DNA from: Comamonas kerstersii
GTDB lineage: Bacteria > Pseudomonadota > Gammaproteobacteria > Burkholderiales > Burkholderiaceae_C
DNA length: 64,000 nt
Assembly (NCBI RefSeq): GCF_008801935.1
Contig: NZ_VZOT01000001.1
Location: 310,001-374,000 of the forward strand
Direction of reading: 5' to 3'
Shown here: one piece after another, positions 27,854-38,239 of the stretch
How the letters are laid out: the number at the start of each line of letters is the position of its first letter
Position numbering within the stretch: the first letter of the stretch is position 1
The notes under the pieces: generated by a model
Databases searched by the model: none
What the model saw: the letters and a program-made list of their open reading frames with translations, nothing else
Told to the model about the DNA's origin: nothing
Translations under genes and position numbers: made by a program

Positions 27854-28681
27854 ATGATTGCGGACATGGAGTCTTCCACCCATTTTTTTGCAGGCACACC
27901 GGTCTGGACCTTGGCGCTGGCCCTGGCTGCCATCGTGGCCTATCTCATTCCCGCCTTGGGCGCGCATCGGCTCAGCGATGCACGCATTCGCCTGGCCATG
28001 CGCGCTGCATGGTTCCTGCATCTGCTGACGCTGGCCGATGGTCTGCTGGCCGAGCCCGCACGCTTTGGTTTTGCGCCCGCACTGTCCATGACGGCATGGC
28101 TGATGCTGACCGTCTATGCCATCGAGCAGCAGCTCTACCCCAAGATGCGCGTGGTGGGCGTGCTGTCCATGCTGGGGGCACTGGCCGTACTGCTGGCACA
28201 GCTGTTTCCGGGCAAGCCCATGGCCGTCTCGGCATCGGCATGGCTGCCGCTGCACCTGGCGCTGGGCATTGCCTCTTACGGTCTGTGTGCCGCCGCCGTG
28301 GTGCATGCCGGGCTGATGTCCCGTGCGGAGCGCCGCATGCGCAGCGCCAGCCAGGAGGAAAACGGCATGCCGCTGCTGATGCTCGAGCGCCTGACTTTCC
28401 GCTTTGTCACCGCCAGCTTTGTGCTGCTGACGGCCACCTTGCTCGCCGGCTGGTTCTTTGGCGAAGTCCTCTATGGCCGCGCCTGGCACTGGGACCATAA
28501 AACCGTGTTCTCGCTGCTGGCCTGGTTTGCCTTTGCGGGCCTGCTGATTGCACGCTCACGCTTTGGTCTGCGTGGCCGCCATGCCGTGCACCTGATCTAT
28601 GCAGGTGCTGCCCTGCTGCTGCTGGCTTATGCAGGTTCCCGTTTTGTGCTCGAAGTGGTGTTGCTGGGTCGTCATCTATGA
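27854..28681 (+). CDS. CcsA/YpjD-family cytochrome c assembly-type membrane protein
   Basis: This 275-residue polytopic protein has about eight helices and the heme-handling region LPLHLALGIASYGLCAAAVVHAG and GRAWHWDHKTVFSLLAW (WDHK motif) of the CcsA/HemX/YpjD family. Stand-alone YpjD-type members are often beside ffh, as here. The exact role in heme or magnesium physiology is unclear. The Met at 27854 is used. The same frame is open upstream across ffh antisense but has no coding support there. Confidence 0.85.
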   Translation: MIADMESSTHFFAGTPVWTLALALAAIVAYLIPALGAHRLSDARIRLAMRAAWFLHLLTLADGLLAEPARFGFAPALSMTAWLMLTVYAIEQQLYPKMRVVGVLSMLGALAVLLAQLFPGKPMAVSASAWLPLHLALGIASYGLCAAAVVHAGLMSRAERRMRSASQEENGMPLLMLERLTFRFVTASFVLLTATLLAGWFFGEVLYGRAWHWDHKTVFSLLAWFAFAGLLIARSRFGLRGRHAVHLIYAGAALLLLAYAGSRFVLEVVLLGRHL

Positions 28682-28908
28682 AGTATTTGCTCGTCGCCCT
28701 GGTCGTCATGATTGCCATTGGCATCTGGCGCAACAACCGCCGCAAGGCAGACGATGCTCCGCCACCACGCCGCAGCAAACAGCGCCAGGTGGAGCAGATG
28801 GTGACCTGCGCACACTGTGGCCTGCACCTGCCTGCCAGCGATGCCGTCGCCAGCAAGGATCAGCTGCACTACTGCTGCAGCGAGCACCGCCGCCTCGGTC
28901 CCCACTAG
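28678..28908 (+). CDS. PP0621-family small protein with Cys/His metal-site motif
   Basis: This 76-residue protein has one N-terminal membrane helix (KYLLVALVVMIAIGIW) and a C-terminal CAHCGLHLP...HYCCSEH cluster that looks like a treble-clef zinc site. It overlaps the YpjD-like stop by 4 bp and is followed by pilS. This arrangement recurs in Burkholderiales and suggests co-translation. The function is unknown. Confidence 0.85.
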   Translation: MKYLLVALVVMIAIGIWRNNRRKADDAPPPRRSKQRQVEQMVTCAHCGLHLPASDAVASKDQLHYCCSEHRRLGPH

Positions 28909-28935
28909 AGATCCACTCCATGCTCCCTGCCTGAC

Positions 28936-30636
28936 GTGACCACACTTCCCCATCACAGTGCACGCCGGCTCTGGCAGGCCTTTCTTTCGATCCGCATTCT
29001 GGTGGCAGTGTTCTTTATTGCACTGCTGGCCACACAGACCTGGAAGTCCAACGGGCTGCAGCCCAACTCCTACTGGCTGTGGCTGTGCCTGGGCTGCTAT
29101 CTGCTGGTTGCATTCTTTGGCTGGGTGCTGCTGCACAACAAGACACCGGACAAGTTCTGGCACCAGCCATGGCTGCTGCTGCTGGCTTCTGACGTCTTTG
29201 TCGTCTGTTTTCTGCAGGAAGCACAGACCGGCAAGATGCAGTTCACACCATTGCTGGCGCTGCCGATTCTCACGGTCTCCGTGCTTGGCACCATGCGACT
29301 GGCGCTGGCCACCACAGCCAGCATCACCTTGATTTTGCTCGGCATCGATGTGGTCCACGCCTGGTACGGCCACCCCATTCCCAGTGACGACTTTGTGCAG
29401 ACCGCACTGGTGTGCGTCGTGTTCTTTGTGGTGGCCTACCTGACGCACCAGCTGTCACTACGCCTGGCACAGCAGGAACTGCAGGCCCAGCAGCACCGGC
29501 AGGCAGCGCGCATGCAGGCGCTGGTCAACAGCCTGATCATTGATCACCTGTCCGAAGGCGTGGTTGTGGTCGGCCAGGACTATCAGGTACGCATGACCAA
29601 CCCAGCAGCCTGCGAGCTGCTGGGCCTGCCTCAGCCTCTGGGCCTGTACGACCTGCACCATCCAGACTGGCAGGCGCTGCGGGACCTGGTCGACCAGACC
29701 TATGCCAGCGGTCAGCCTCAGTGCCAGCAGCTGCAGATCATGACCCTGAACCAGAGCAGCGCAGGGCTGCATGTACGCACCTGTCTGGCCTCGCACCAGG
29801 AGCAGGATGCCGCCGCGGCACTGGCCCACAAGCTGGCTGAGCAACAGCCCACCGACACCTGGCTGTGCGTGATGTTTCTGCATGATCTGCGCGAAGAAGA
29901 AGCACGCATTCGCACCGAAAAAATGGCGGCCATGGGGCGCATGTCTGCCGCTGTGGCCCATGAAATCCGCAACCCGCTGGCTGCCATCATGCAGGCCAAT
30001 GCCCTGCTGGCAGAAGACCTCAGCCACCCGGCCCAGCAACGTCTGAGCCAGATGGTGGAGCAGAACGCCCAGCGCCTGGCACGCATTGCCGAAGATGTGC
30101 TGGACATTGCCCGTGCACAGCAGCAGCAGCTCTCACACGGTGAGGCGCGGCTGCTGCCACTGGATGCAGAGCTGCAGCACATCTGGCAAGAATGGCGTGC
30201 GCAGAACGCCACCGTGCAGCAAGGCTGCTTCCAGCCTGACTGCGCGCACACCCACATTGCGTTTGACAGTGAACACCTGCGCCGCATCGTCATCAATCTG
30301 CTGGACAATGCCGCGCGCCACTGCCAGGGCTGCCATGAAGATGCGCTGCAGCTGCTGTCCGGCACCGACAAGCAGCAGGCCTGGCTGCAGGTCTGGAATG
30401 AAGGCCCGCCGCTGGAAGCTTCTGTGCACAAGCACCTGTTTGAGCCTTTTTTCTCTTCCCAAAGCCGCTCTACAGGGCTTGGCCTTTATATCTGCCGTGA
30501 ACTCTGCCAGCGCCATGGGGCCACCATCGAGTACTCGCGCTGCGAACGCTGGACCGCACGCGGCATGCAGATGGGCCATGCCTTCACCGTGCGTTTTCGC
30601 AGCCAGCAGCTGCCATCCAGCCCTTCCTTGTTCTAG
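28936..30636 (+). CDS. pilS: PilS, sensor histidine kinase for type IV pili
   Basis: This 566-residue kinase starts at a GTG. About six N-terminal helices lie in the first 180 residues, then a PAS-type region ([22 protein letters not shown]). A HisKA box follows with the phospho-acceptor in [17 protein letters not shown], then an HATPase domain ([21 protein letters not shown]). Identity as PilS rests on architecture and on pilR directly downstream (23 bp). In other bacteria PilS senses pilin levels and controls PilR-driven pilA transcription. No pilin gene is in the window. Confidence 0.93.
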   Translation: MTTLPHHSARRLWQAFLSIRILVAVFFIALLATQTWKSNGLQPNSYWLWLCLGCYLLVAFFGWVLLHNKTPDKFWHQPWLLLLASDVFVVCFLQEAQTGKMQFTPLLALPILTVSVLGTMRLALATTASITLILLGIDVVHAWYGHPIPSDDFVQTALVCVVFFVVAYLTHQLSLRLAQQELQAQQHRQAARMQALVNSLIIDHLSEGVVVVGQDYQVRMTNPAACELLGLPQPLGLYDLHHPDWQALRDLVDQTYASGQPQCQQLQIMTLNQSSAGLHVRTCLASHQEQDAAAALAHKLAEQQPTDTWLCVMFLHDLREEEARIRTEKMAAMGRMSAAVAHEIRNPLAAIMQANALLAEDLSHPAQQRLSQMVEQNAQRLARIAEDVLDIARAQQQQLSHGEARLLPLDAELQHIWQEWRAQNATVQQGCFQPDCAHTHIAFDSEHLRRIVINLLDNAARHCQGCHEDALQLLSGTDKQQAWLQVWNEGPPLEASVHKHLFEPFFSSQSRSTGLGLYICRELCQRHGATIEYSRCERWTARGMQMGHAFTVRFRSQQLPSSPSLF

Positions 30637-30659
30637 CCAATTGTGATCTGATCACGCCT

Positions 30660-32111
30660 ATGGGAACCTCTGTTGCATCTATTTTGGTGGTCGATGACGA
30701 GCCAGATCTGCGCATGCTCTACGAGCTGACCTTGCTGCGCGAAGGTCACCGCGTGGAGACTGCTGGCTCGCTGGCCGAAGCACGCGCGCATCTGCAAGTC
30801 TGCCGTTTTGATGTGCTGATCACCGACATGCGCCTGCCCGACGGGCTGGGCATGGAGCTGCTGCATGATCTGCGCAGTCAGCAGCGCAAGGAACGCGCCA
30901 TTGTCATGACCGCGTATGGCTCTGCAGAAAATGCGGTGGAAGCCTTGCGCTACGGGGCTTTTGACTATCTGACCAAGCCAGTGGACCTCAAGCAGTTCCG
31001 CGCCGTGGTGGCTTCTGCGATGGAGCAGCAGCCCTCGTCTGCCGCCCCCGGACTGCGCAGCGCAGCGCCTGCCTCCATGGGCGGTAGTTCCCAGCTGCTC
31101 AATGCATCTGCTGCACTGGATCGACTGGTGGGCACATCCGCCGTCATGCAGCAGGTCAAGCAGCGTATCCAGAAAGTAGCCCCCAGCATGGCGCCTGTGC
31201 TCATCACAGGCGAATCCGGCACAGGCAAGGAACTGGTGGCACGCGCGCTGCATGCCTGCAGCCATCGCGCCAATGCCCCTTGGGTCGCAGTGAACTGTGG
31301 CGCCATTCCTGAGCACCTGCTCGAAGCCGAATTCTTTGGCGCCCGCAAAGGTGCCTACACCGGCGCTACAGCAGACCGCGAAGGTTTTTTCAGTGCTGCA
31401 CGCGGCGGCACGCTGTTTCTGGATGAAATTGGTGAGTTGCCGCTGTCCATGCAAGCCAAGCTGCTGCGCGCCATTCAGGAGCGCTGCATCCGCCCCCTCG
31501 GTGCTACACAGGAAGAGGCTGTAGATGTGCGCATCGTCAGCGCCACACACCGTAATCTGGCGGTGGATGTACAAAGCGGCCGTTTCCGCCAGGATCTGTA
31601 CTACCGCCTCAATGTGATCGACATTCCCATTCCTCCGCTGCGTGAACGCAGGGAAGATATTCCCGCGCTCTGTCATGCCCTGCTCCAGCGTATTGCAGGG
31701 GAAAGCATGAGCAGCGTGCCTGCCCTGTCGCCACACGTGCTGCAGCAGCTGCAGCAGCACCCACTGCATGGCAATGTACGTGAACTGGAAAATCTGCTGC
31801 ACCGTGCGATTGCACTGAATGACGAGCTGGAACCCACACCTGCTGCATGCTGTGACGACAGCGATCCCGCCCATGCGCAGCTGAGCAACGATGAGCTGCC
31901 GCATGACCTGCAGGCCTGGCTGGACCAGCAGGAGCGCTGCATGCTGATTCGCGCCCTGCAGGCCTATGGCTACAACCGCACCGCAGCCGCCGCGCGTCTG
32001 GGCATCAGCTTGCGCCAGATGCGCTACCGCATCGAACGCCTGCAGATTCCTCTGTCACCCGAAGAGATACACAGCCACAGCGACAATGTGCTGTATGACG
32101 CACAGCACTGA
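30660..32111 (+). CDS. pilR: PilR, sigma-54-dependent response regulator
   Basis: This 483-residue NtrC-type activator has a receiver domain with Asp56 in [10 protein letters not shown]. The AAA+ domain has Walker A GESGTGKE, the sigma-54 contact loop as GAYTGAT (Tyr replacing the usual Phe, a common tolerated variant) and Walker [16 protein letters not shown]-terminal Fis-type helix-turn-helix ([20 protein letters not shown]) follows. With pilS upstream it should activate sigma-54 promoters of type IV pilus genes. Confidence 0.95.
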   Translation: MGTSVASILVVDDEPDLRMLYELTLLREGHRVETAGSLAEARAHLQVCRFDVLITDMRLPDGLGMELLHDLRSQQRKERAIVMTAYGSAENAVEALRYGAFDYLTKPVDLKQFRAVVASAMEQQPSSAAPGLRSAAPASMGGSSQLLNASAALDRLVGTSAVMQQVKQRIQKVAPSMAPVLITGESGTGKELVARALHACSHRANAPWVAVNCGAIPEHLLEAEFFGARKGAYTGATADREGFFSAARGGTLFLDEIGELPLSMQAKLLRAIQERCIRPLGATQEEAVDVRIVSATHRNLAVDVQSGRFRQDLYYRLNVIDIPIPPLRERREDIPALCHALLQRIAGESMSSVPALSPHVLQQLQQHPLHGNVRELENLLHRAIALNDELEPTPAACCDDSDPAHAQLSNDELPHDLQAWLDQQERCMLIRALQAYGYNRTAAAARLGISLRQMRYRIERLQIPLSPEEIHSHSDNVLYDAQH

Positions 32112-32676
32112 TTTTTCCGCAGCTACCTGGCATCAGGGCTGGCTGTCCTGCGCACGCCAGCAGCCCTCCCCCAACTTTGGCCCACGCCCAGCTGATACGC
32201 CCATCACGCTGGCCGTGGTGCACTCCATCAGTCTGCCTCCCGGCCAATACGGCACTGGCTGCGTGCAGCAGCTGTTCACCAACCAGCTCAACTGGGATGC
32301 GCACCCCTACTTTCAAGGCATTCGCGGGCTTGAAGTTTCCTCGCACTTTTTCATCACCCGCGAAGGTGAGCTCTGGCAGTTTGTCAGCTGTGACGACCGT
32401 GCCTGGCATGCCGGCAAATCGCAATGGTGTGGCCGTGAAAACTGCAATGACTATTCCATCGGCATCGAGCTGGAAGGGCTTGAAGGCCTGCACTTTGAAG
32501 CTCCGCAATACCAGACCCTGAGCCAGCTTTGCATGCAGCTTGCAGCACACTATCCACTCACGCACATCGCAGGGCATGAACACATTGCACCGGGCCGCAA
32601 ACAAGACCCCGGTGCAGGCTTTGCCTGGGAGTTGCTGCATGCACAGCTGCAGCACCTGCCATTGCAGTTTCCATAG
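32095..32676 (+). CDS. ampD: 1,6-anhydro-N-acetylmuramyl-L-alanine amidase AmpD
   Basis: This 193-residue zinc amidase recycles anhydro-muropeptides in the cytoplasm and, where AmpR/AmpC exist, limits beta-lactamase induction. The metal ligands are in [12 protein letters not shown] and [14 protein letters not shown] (His and Asp), and conserved [16 protein letters not shown] and [12 protein letters not shown] are intact. It overlaps the end of pilR by 17 bp in another frame. No signal peptide is present, as expected for AmpD. Confidence 0.95.
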   Translation: MTHSTDFSAATWHQGWLSCARQQPSPNFGPRPADTPITLAVVHSISLPPGQYGTGCVQQLFTNQLNWDAHPYFQGIRGLEVSSHFFITREGELWQFVSCDDRAWHAGKSQWCGRENCNDYSIGIELEGLEGLHFEAPQYQTLSQLCMQLAAHYPLTHIAGHEHIAPGRKQDPGAGFAWELLHAQLQHLPLQFP

Positions 32677-33004
32677 ATGGTTTTTCTGCATGCACAGACA
32701 TGGCACCGCAACTGCATCACACAGCATGCACGGACCATGAATGAGAGAGAACGTAACTTCTTGGAGACAAGGGTGATCGAATACCCATGCAACGGCTTAC
32801 TTTCTGGGGGTTAGTCACCACAAAGCCTCGCAAACTCTCTCAATGGAATTCATAATGCGCCCCATGCCATCACAAATATTTTTCTGTGCTGGCATGGGGC
32901 GTTTGTATGTCCATGCGTCGAACTACTCCACGTCGCAATGGCCAGTGATCGCACTTCGGTGAGAACACGAAAACGCTGTGTACAAACCGATAAAGGAGAA
33001 AACG
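32677..33004 (+). promoter_or_regulatory. 328-bp leader region upstream of the H1-like gene, with a 12-bp inverted repeat
   Basis: No convincing gene is seen here. It holds a perfect inverted repeat CGCCCCATGCCA (32858-32869) / TGGCATGGGGCG (32890-32901) around a 20-nt loop, and a strong AAAGGAG Shine-Dalgarno just before the H1-like ATG. The hairpin lacks a T run, so it may be an operator or a leader structure rather than a terminator. Confidence 0.45.
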
Positions 33005-33907
33005 ATGGCAACTGCAAAAAAAGCGGCTGATAAAAAAGCCACCCCAGCAAGCAAGGCTGATACCGCCAAGACCGAAACAACCAAAAAAGTAGCTGCAGCC
33101 ACCAAGACTGCAACTGCTGCCAAGAAGACAAGCACAGCCACCGCCAAGAAGGCTGCTGCTCCTGCCAAGAAAGCTGCAGCAAGCACTGCCAAGGCTGCAA
33201 CTACTGCTGCCAAGAAGCCAGCAAGCACCACCGCCAAGAAGGCTGCCGCTCCTGCCAAGAAGGCTGAGGCAAGCACCGCCAAGGCTGCAACCACTGCGGC
33301 CAAGAAGCCAGCAAGCACCACCGCCAAGAAGGCTGCTGCTCCTGCCAAGAAGGCTGCAGCAAGCACTGCCAAGGCTGCAGCAAGCACTGCCAAGGCTGCA
33401 ACCACTGCGGCCAAGAAGCCAGCAAGCACCACCGCCAAGAAGGCTGCTGCTCCTGCCAAGAAAGCTGCAGCAAGCACTGCCAAGGCTGCGACCACTACAG
33501 CCAAGAAGGCTGCTGCTCCCGCCAAGAAGGCCGCTGCCCCTGCAAAGAAAGCTGCTGCTCCCGCCAAGAAGGCCGCTGCCCCTGCAAAGAAAGCTGCTGC
33601 TCCCGCCAAGAAGGCCGCTGCTCCTGCGAAGAAAGCTGCAGCCCCCACCAAGAAGGCCGCTGCCCCCGCCAAGAAGGCCGCTGCCCCCGCCAAGAAGGCC
33701 GCTGCCCCTGCAAAGAAAGCTGCTGCTCCCGCCAAGAAGGCCGCTGCTCCTGCGAAGAAAGCTGCAGCCCCCGCCAAGAAGGCCGCTGCTCCTGCAAAGA
33801 AAGCTGCGGTTCCCGCCAAGAAGACCGCTGCAACCACTGCACCTGTCGCACAAACTGTGCTGGCACCTCAAGCGGCATGGCCATTCCCTACCGGCAACAA
33901 GCCCTGA
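33005..33907 (+). CDS. Histone H1-like Lys/Ala/Pro-rich repeat protein
   Basis: This 300-residue protein is built almost wholly of Lys-Ala-Pro-Thr repeats. The first half has units of about 30 residues (90-bp DNA periods near 33140, 33230 and 33320, then one of 111 bp). The second half is runs of the 7-residue unit AAAPAKK, arranged at DNA level as a 42-bp double unit. The repeats match bacterial H1/AlgP-like nucleoid proteins expected to bind DNA non-specifically through lysines. A non-repetitive C-terminus, LAPQAAWPFPTGNKP, stands out. A strong ribosome-binding site suggests high expression. The repeat number is likely to vary between strains. Confidence 0.88.
   Translation: MATAKKAADKKATPASKADTAKTETTKKVAAATKTATAAKKTSTATAKKAAAPAKKAAASTAKAATTAAKKPASTTAKKAAAPAKKAEASTAKAATTAAKKPASTTAKKAAAPAKKAAASTAKAAASTAKAATTAAKKPASTTAKKAAAPAKKAAASTAKAATTTAKKAAAPAKKAAAPAKKAAAPAKKAAAPAKKAAAPAKKAAAPAKKAAAPTKKAAAPAKKAAAPAKKAAAPAKKAAAPAKKAAAPAKKAAAPAKKAAAPAKKAAVPAKKTAATTAPVAQTVLAPQAAWPFPTGNKP
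33139..33835 (+). repeat. In-gene tandem repeats of the H1-like protein
   Basis: Direct repeats keep the frame. Long units start with ACCGCCAAGAAGGCTG at about 33140, 33230, 33320 and 33431 (periods 90, 90 and 111 bp, the last gaining one 21-bp subunit). From about 33510 a 42-bp unit (two AAAPAKK heptads with alternating codons) repeats to about 33800. Such runs are prone to slippage and recombination in multiples of three. Confidence 0.85.
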
Positions 33908-33928
33908 ACAGGCCTGGTCTGCTGACAT

Positions 33929-33958
33929 AAAAAAACCGGCTGCGTGCCGGTTTTTTTT
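33929..33958. terminator. Terminator shared by the H1-like gene and the convergent orphan gene
   Basis: AAAAAACCGGC / GCCGGTTTTTTTT with loop TGCGT. The T run on the plus strand contains the stop codon of the minus-strand gene ending at 33957. Confidence 0.85.
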
Positions 33959-36269
33959 ATGTGCGCTGCGCAGCCGGAGGCTGGGGCTTGTTCCACGGCC
34001 AATCATCACGCAGCACGATGGCATCGGCATAGACCGCATCCTGCTTTCTGACCCACAGCCCCACAGGGCTTTGCTTGAGTACCTCCAGCTGAGCCTCTTC
34101 CCAGCGCATGGGAGCTATCACCTGTTCACTGCTGGGCAAGTGCGGGCTGGCTGTGGCGTCATCTGTCTGGGTATCAGGCGCAGGCAAACCTGTGTCTATC
34201 CACGTCACGCCTTGCTGTGCATTCCAGGATTGCAGCACTGGCAGATAGGCACGCAGCTCCAACGTCAGCACCTCATGTTTTTTGGGCCGCAGCCAGTGCA
34301 CCTTCCAGTGATTGGCTTCATCATTCTGACCGCGAGCCAGCCACTCCAGCACCAGCCAGCCATCACCCGCATAGTGCGGGCAAATGCTAGGACCAACCCC
34401 ACAGAGCACGGCCCCGGACTGCGTCACCAGCACACCTTCACAACGCGGTGCCTTAGGGCGCCACTGGCTGCTCATGGTGTTATGCAAGCCACCCCACCAC
34501 CACACGGCATCACGCACTGCTGGATAGCGCCAGACATAGTCTCCGTCTGCGCTGGGGTGCTGAATCTGCTGCACCTCCCGCCAGCGAGGCAGCAGCTGCC
34601 AGATGCCCTGTGCATTGACAGCCAGATCGCGCCACTCATAGGCCGGCATCCAGCCCTGTTTGCTCAGATTGGTGGCATCGGCCAACTGCAGGGGCCAGCG
34701 CCACAGACCACTGCTGCTCAGATTGCTGTTGTCGGGGCCACACCCCACAATCACCAGCGCCTGTGCATGCCCTGGCTTGACATGTGGGCGCATGCGCAGC
34801 ACAGGCCAGTTCATTTCAATGGTGTTGAGCTGTTTGCCATCCCAGACCCAGGGCACAGGCTTGCCACCCTTGAGGGGTGACTCCCCCCATGGGCACAGCA
34901 GCGCCCAGCGGCCATCCACCACCACATGTTCCAGCTCCCACAGGCCTGGCAGCTGCTGCTCTCCCCACTGCACGGTATAGGCCGCCGTCGCACCCCGTTC
35001 ATCCTGCGCGTCGTGCACCAGCGTCCACAGCAGCGGCAAGCCTGCGACGGGCTCACTCTGCGCTACCCAGTTATTCGGGTGATGCAGATCCCTGCGCCAG
35101 AGAAACTGGCGTGCAGGAATGGGCTTGAGCCTGACACGCCCGTCATCAAGGTGTCTGGACGTTGCATACAGCTGAGACATGACACAGCTCAGATGCCTGC
35201 CGTCATGCAGCCGCTCCAGTTCCGGCGTATCCATTTCCACGCGCTGCAGCAGCTCGCCGACATCCCACATCAGGGCAGGCAATGCCTGCTCGGTTTCCGT
35301 TTCTGCTGGCAGGCATGGCATCACAGCCCAGGGCTTGCGATCCTGAGGTAGCCATTCCGACCATTGCTGCCCACCAAATGCCTGGCTCCACACCCCCAGA
35401 CGCAGACTGGGTTTTCGCCCATCCTTGGTGATGGGATAGCCATAGCAGGCAAAGGCCTGACCATCGGGACGCCATACACAGGGGCTCTTGCAGTCAATCA
35501 CCCACGATTGCGTCTCGCCATTGATCTGCAGCTGCCAGTAAGGAGTAAACAAGGGCTCCAGCGGATGCTCCAGCTCGCGCAGGGAAGCAGGCCAGAATCG
35601 CTGTACCGTCACCTGCACCACGGCATTGTCTGGCTGTGGAATCTGCAGTGCGGGGGCCTGTGCCTCGTCAGGGATGTATTCCACAGGCACCCACAGATCA
35701 CACACTGGCACCAGTGCCTGAGCTTTCTGGCTGACATGCTTGCTCAGCCATGCTTCAAAGGCGGTATCCGTCAGCACACTGTGCGTATCTGCAGCAATGC
35801 CATTGCCCCCTTCGCTTTCTCCACTCCAGCGCGGCAGGCGCCAGTGCAGATCGTCCACCAGCGCAGCTTCTGCCACACTGAGCTGCCAGGAACGACGGCT
35901 TTTGCGATCGAGCAGGCGCGGCGTTGCCCCGCCGTACGAGCCTGTACGAATCCAGCGTCCATCAAAGGAAGTGTGGAAATCAGACTCCCAAACCTGTGGC
36001 AGATACACCCCATCGCTGCACAGCACATCACCATAGACAGGGCCGCCCATACCGCGCTCACCCTGCATGCGAAACTTCACATCGGCAGGCATGCTGCTGG
36101 GCTCTTCAGGCTCCGGCGCCGAGGCTGCAGCGTCCTCAGTCTCTGATTTCTGGATTAGAGGCTGTTTTGCCTGGGTCTGAGCTGTGCCCTGCTTGCTGTG
36201 GCGACGAAGTTGCCTCCAGCCCCACAGCAGCAAAACAATGATCGCCAGAACAATAAACAAAACTTGCAT
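33957..36269 (-). CDS. Large orphan membrane-anchored protein, unknown function
   Basis: I do not recognise this 770-residue protein. It starts with one hydrophobic helix (residues 2-20, VLFIVLAIIVLLLWGW) followed by RQLRRHSK. The positive-inside rule therefore puts the large C-terminal part in the cytoplasm. The rest is tryptophan-rich (many W-x-W patches such as LHWRLPRWSG, WRWPLQL, DAVWWWGGLHN) with beta-type sequence that may form repeated propeller-like blades. The codon use is native, CTG/CAG-rich. Its neighbours are the H1-like gene and an Aer-like receptor, neither of which suggests a role. Confidence 0.8.
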   Translation of the reverse strand: MQVLFIVLAIIVLLLWGWRQLRRHSKQGTAQTQAKQPLIQKSETEDAAASAPEPEEPSSMPADVKFRMQGERGMGGPVYGDVLCSDGVYLPQVWESDFHTSFDGRWIRTGSYGGATPRLLDRKSRRSWQLSVAEAALVDDLHWRLPRWSGESEGGNGIAADTHSVLTDTAFEAWLSKHVSQKAQALVPVCDLWVPVEYIPDEAQAPALQIPQPDNAVVQVTVQRFWPASLRELEHPLEPLFTPYWQLQINGETQSWVIDCKSPCVWRPDGQAFACYGYPITKDGRKPSLRLGVWSQAFGGQQWSEWLPQDRKPWAVMPCLPAETETEQALPALMWDVGELLQRVEMDTPELERLHDGRHLSCVMSQLYATSRHLDDGRVRLKPIPARQFLWRRDLHHPNNWVAQSEPVAGLPLLWTLVHDAQDERGATAAYTVQWGEQQLPGLWELEHVVVDGRWALLCPWGESPLKGGKPVPWVWDGKQLNTIEMNWPVLRMRPHVKPGHAQALVIVGCGPDNSNLSSSGLWRWPLQLADATNLSKQGWMPAYEWRDLAVNAQGIWQLLPRWREVQQIQHPSADGDYVWRYPAVRDAVWWWGGLHNTMSSQWRPKAPRCEGVLVTQSGAVLCGVGPSICPHYAGDGWLVLEWLARGQNDEANHWKVHWLRPKKHEVLTLELRAYLPVLQSWNAQQGVTWIDTGLPAPDTQTDDATASPHLPSSEQVIAPMRWEEAQLEVLKQSPVGLWVRKQDAVYADAIVLRDDWPWNKPQPPAAQRT

Positions 36270-36379
36270 CCCTGCATGCTAACCAAGCTGGACCTTTGTG
36301 CACGATAAGCTGTTGCACAAATAGGCCATTACCCATACCAGTGCCCATGCACACCACGAAGGTGGCGGGACGCTGCCAT

Positions 36380-36414
36380 AAAAAATGCCGCTCACCCCGC
36401 GGAGTGAACGGCAT
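36380..36414 (-). terminator. Terminator after the Aer-like receptor gene
   Basis: ATGCCG-C-TCAC / GTGA-A-CGGCAT with loop CCCGCGGA. On the minus strand it is followed by TTTTTATGG. Confidence 0.7.
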
Positions 36415-36445
36415 GTCATGTCTGCGCATTGCGCACATCTGCTGC

Positions 36446-38038
36446 TTATGAGGCTGTCAGGTTGAAGAAAGCTACCGACCGCTGCAGGCTTTGTGCCCGT
36501 GCATTCAGTGCTTCCGCCGAGCTGGTGGACTCTTCCACCAGCGCCGTGTTCTGCTGTGTCATCACCTCGAGCGAAGCCACAGCCTCATTCACATGCGAAA
36601 TACCCAGTGACTGCTCGCGCGTGGCCAGGCTGATCTGGTGCACCAGCTCCCCCACACGCTCCACCGCTTCGACCATGCCTTCAATGGTCTTGCCCGCAGC
36701 CTGCATGCGTGCATTGCCGTCATTGATGCCGTCTACCGTATGGTTGATCAGCGCCCCAATTTCCTTGGCTGCGCTGGCGCTGCGCTGCGCCAGTGCGCGC
36801 ACTTCCCCGGCCACCACGGCAAAGCCACGGCCTTGCTCGCCAGCACGCGCCGCTTCCACCGCGGCGTTGAGCGCCAGCAGGTTGGTCTGGAAGGCAATGC
36901 TTTCAATCACACCAATGATTTCGCGCATGCGGGTCGAGGACTGGCGAATACGCTCCATGGCCACGCCCACTTCCTGAATGGCTTCGCCGCTGCGGCTGAC
37001 CACTTCTTTGCTCTGGTTACTTTCCTGCTCCATCTGCTGCGCCATGTCAGCCGTATGCAGTACGGTGCCAGCAATCTGTTCCATCGAGGCAGCGGTTTCT
37101 TCCAGATCAGAGGCCTGCGCTTCCGTGCGCTTGGCCAGATCCTGGTTGCTGCTACTCATCTCATGGGACATGGCCGTAAAGCCACGCACTTCGGAGAGCA
37201 CATCCCCCACCACGGCCAGCAGGTTGATCTGAATCTGCTGCAGGCGCGCCATCAAGGTGCCTACCGCGCCGGTGTAGTTATGGTCGTAGCTGCTCGTCAG
37301 ATTACAGCTGGCCATCTGTGCGGCCCAGGCATTGGCCTTTTCAATGCCATCTACACAGCGGGACTTGAAGCGCCATGCAATCCATGCGCTGCCCAGCACC
37401 AGTGCCGCTAGGCGCAGCCCCCATGCCTGCACACCCTGCCAGCCCAGCAGGTCTGGCAGCATGGTCACCAGCGCCATGATGGCCAGCATGAGCACCATGC
37501 GTGGCAACAGATCGATATCGCTGAGCTGTGCGCCCAGCCCCGCCAGCCCCAGTCGCCGCACCTTGCCAGCACGCAGGCGCATGGTCAGATGGCCGGACTT
37601 GGCCTCTTCATTCATATGTGCATACAGCGCCTGCGCGGCCTGCACTTCCTCTACCGCAGGCTTGGTTCGCACCGACAGATAGCCCTTGGGCTTGCCGTTT
37701 TCCATGATGGGGGTGACATTGGCCTTGACCCAGTAGTGATCACCGTTTTTGCGACGGTTCTTCACAATGCCCGACCAGGGATAGCCATGCGCAATGGTGC
37801 GCCACATGTCCTTGAAGGCAGCCTCCGGCATGTCTGGATGCCGGATCATGTTATGGGGCTGCCCGATCAGCTCTTCATACTGATAGCCGCTGACGCGAAT
37901 GAACGCGGGGTTGCAGTGGGTAATTTCGCCTTTGGTGTTTGTCACGGACACCAGCAATTCATCGCCCGGGAAATCGTAATTATTTTGGGTTACGGGGAGG
38001 TTCAAACGCACACACATCTCCAAGCTAACGGCGTTCAT
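36446..38038 (-). CDS. PAS-containing methyl-accepting chemotaxis protein, Aer-like
   Basis: This receptor of about 530 residues has an N-terminal PAS domain starting [19 protein letters not shown] and with [19 protein letters not shown] and [18 protein letters not shown], the layout of Aer-type energy-taxis receptors. A short hydrophobic hairpin at about residues 190-230 ([18 protein letters not shown]), a HAMP-like linker and an MCP hairpin with [20 protein letters not shown] follow. It lacks a periplasmic domain and the CheR/CheB pentapeptide. Possible starts are 38038 (used) or the Met at 38017, which fits family N-termini but has its GGAG too close. Confidence 0.9.
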   Translation of the reverse strand: MNAVSLEMCVRLNLPVTQNNYDFPGDELLVSVTNTKGEITHCNPAFIRVSGYQYEELIGQPHNMIRHPDMPEAAFKDMWRTIAHGYPWSGIVKNRRKNGDHYWVKANVTPIMENGKPKGYLSVRTKPAVEEVQAAQALYAHMNEEAKSGHLTMRLRAGKVRRLGLAGLGAQLSDIDLLPRMVLMLAIMALVTMLPDLLGWQGVQAWGLRLAALVLGSAWIAWRFKSRCVDGIEKANAWAAQMASCNLTSSYDHNYTGAVGTLMARLQQIQINLLAVVGDVLSEVRGFTAMSHEMSSSNQDLAKRTEAQASDLEETAASMEQIAGTVLHTADMAQQMEQESNQSKEVVSRSGEAIQEVGVAMERIRQSSTRMREIIGVIESIAFQTNLLALNAAVEAARAGEQGRGFAVVAGEVRALAQRSASAAKEIGALINHTVDGINDGNARMQAAGKTIEGMVEAVERVGELVHQISLATREQSLGISHVNEAVASLEVMTQQNTALVEESTSSAEALNARAQSLQRSVAFFNLTAS

Positions 38039-38239
38039 GCATCGCAAAGATGCAATCGGCAAGGCCGCAGATCATCCCATAAACAAAGACACATTCGCTC
38101 ACAAGCCTTCATTCCCGGATACCTCACTAGCTTTCTGCACAAACCAGCAGGAAATACCCACAAACCATACTAAGAGCAATGGATGTGAGGAGGCGATCGC
38201 CAAGCCCTGTGCAGACTGGCCCAGCGCCATCTGCCAGCA

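Noticed and set aside
33139-33835. CRISPR-like array
   Set aside because: The repeats are contiguous, protein-coding and have no unique spacers of constant size.
32870-34039. Minus-strand frames opposite the H1-like gene, coding Gly/Leu/Ser or Ala/Phe repeats
   Set aside because: They are the mirror of the Lys/Ala/Pro repeat and not independent genes.
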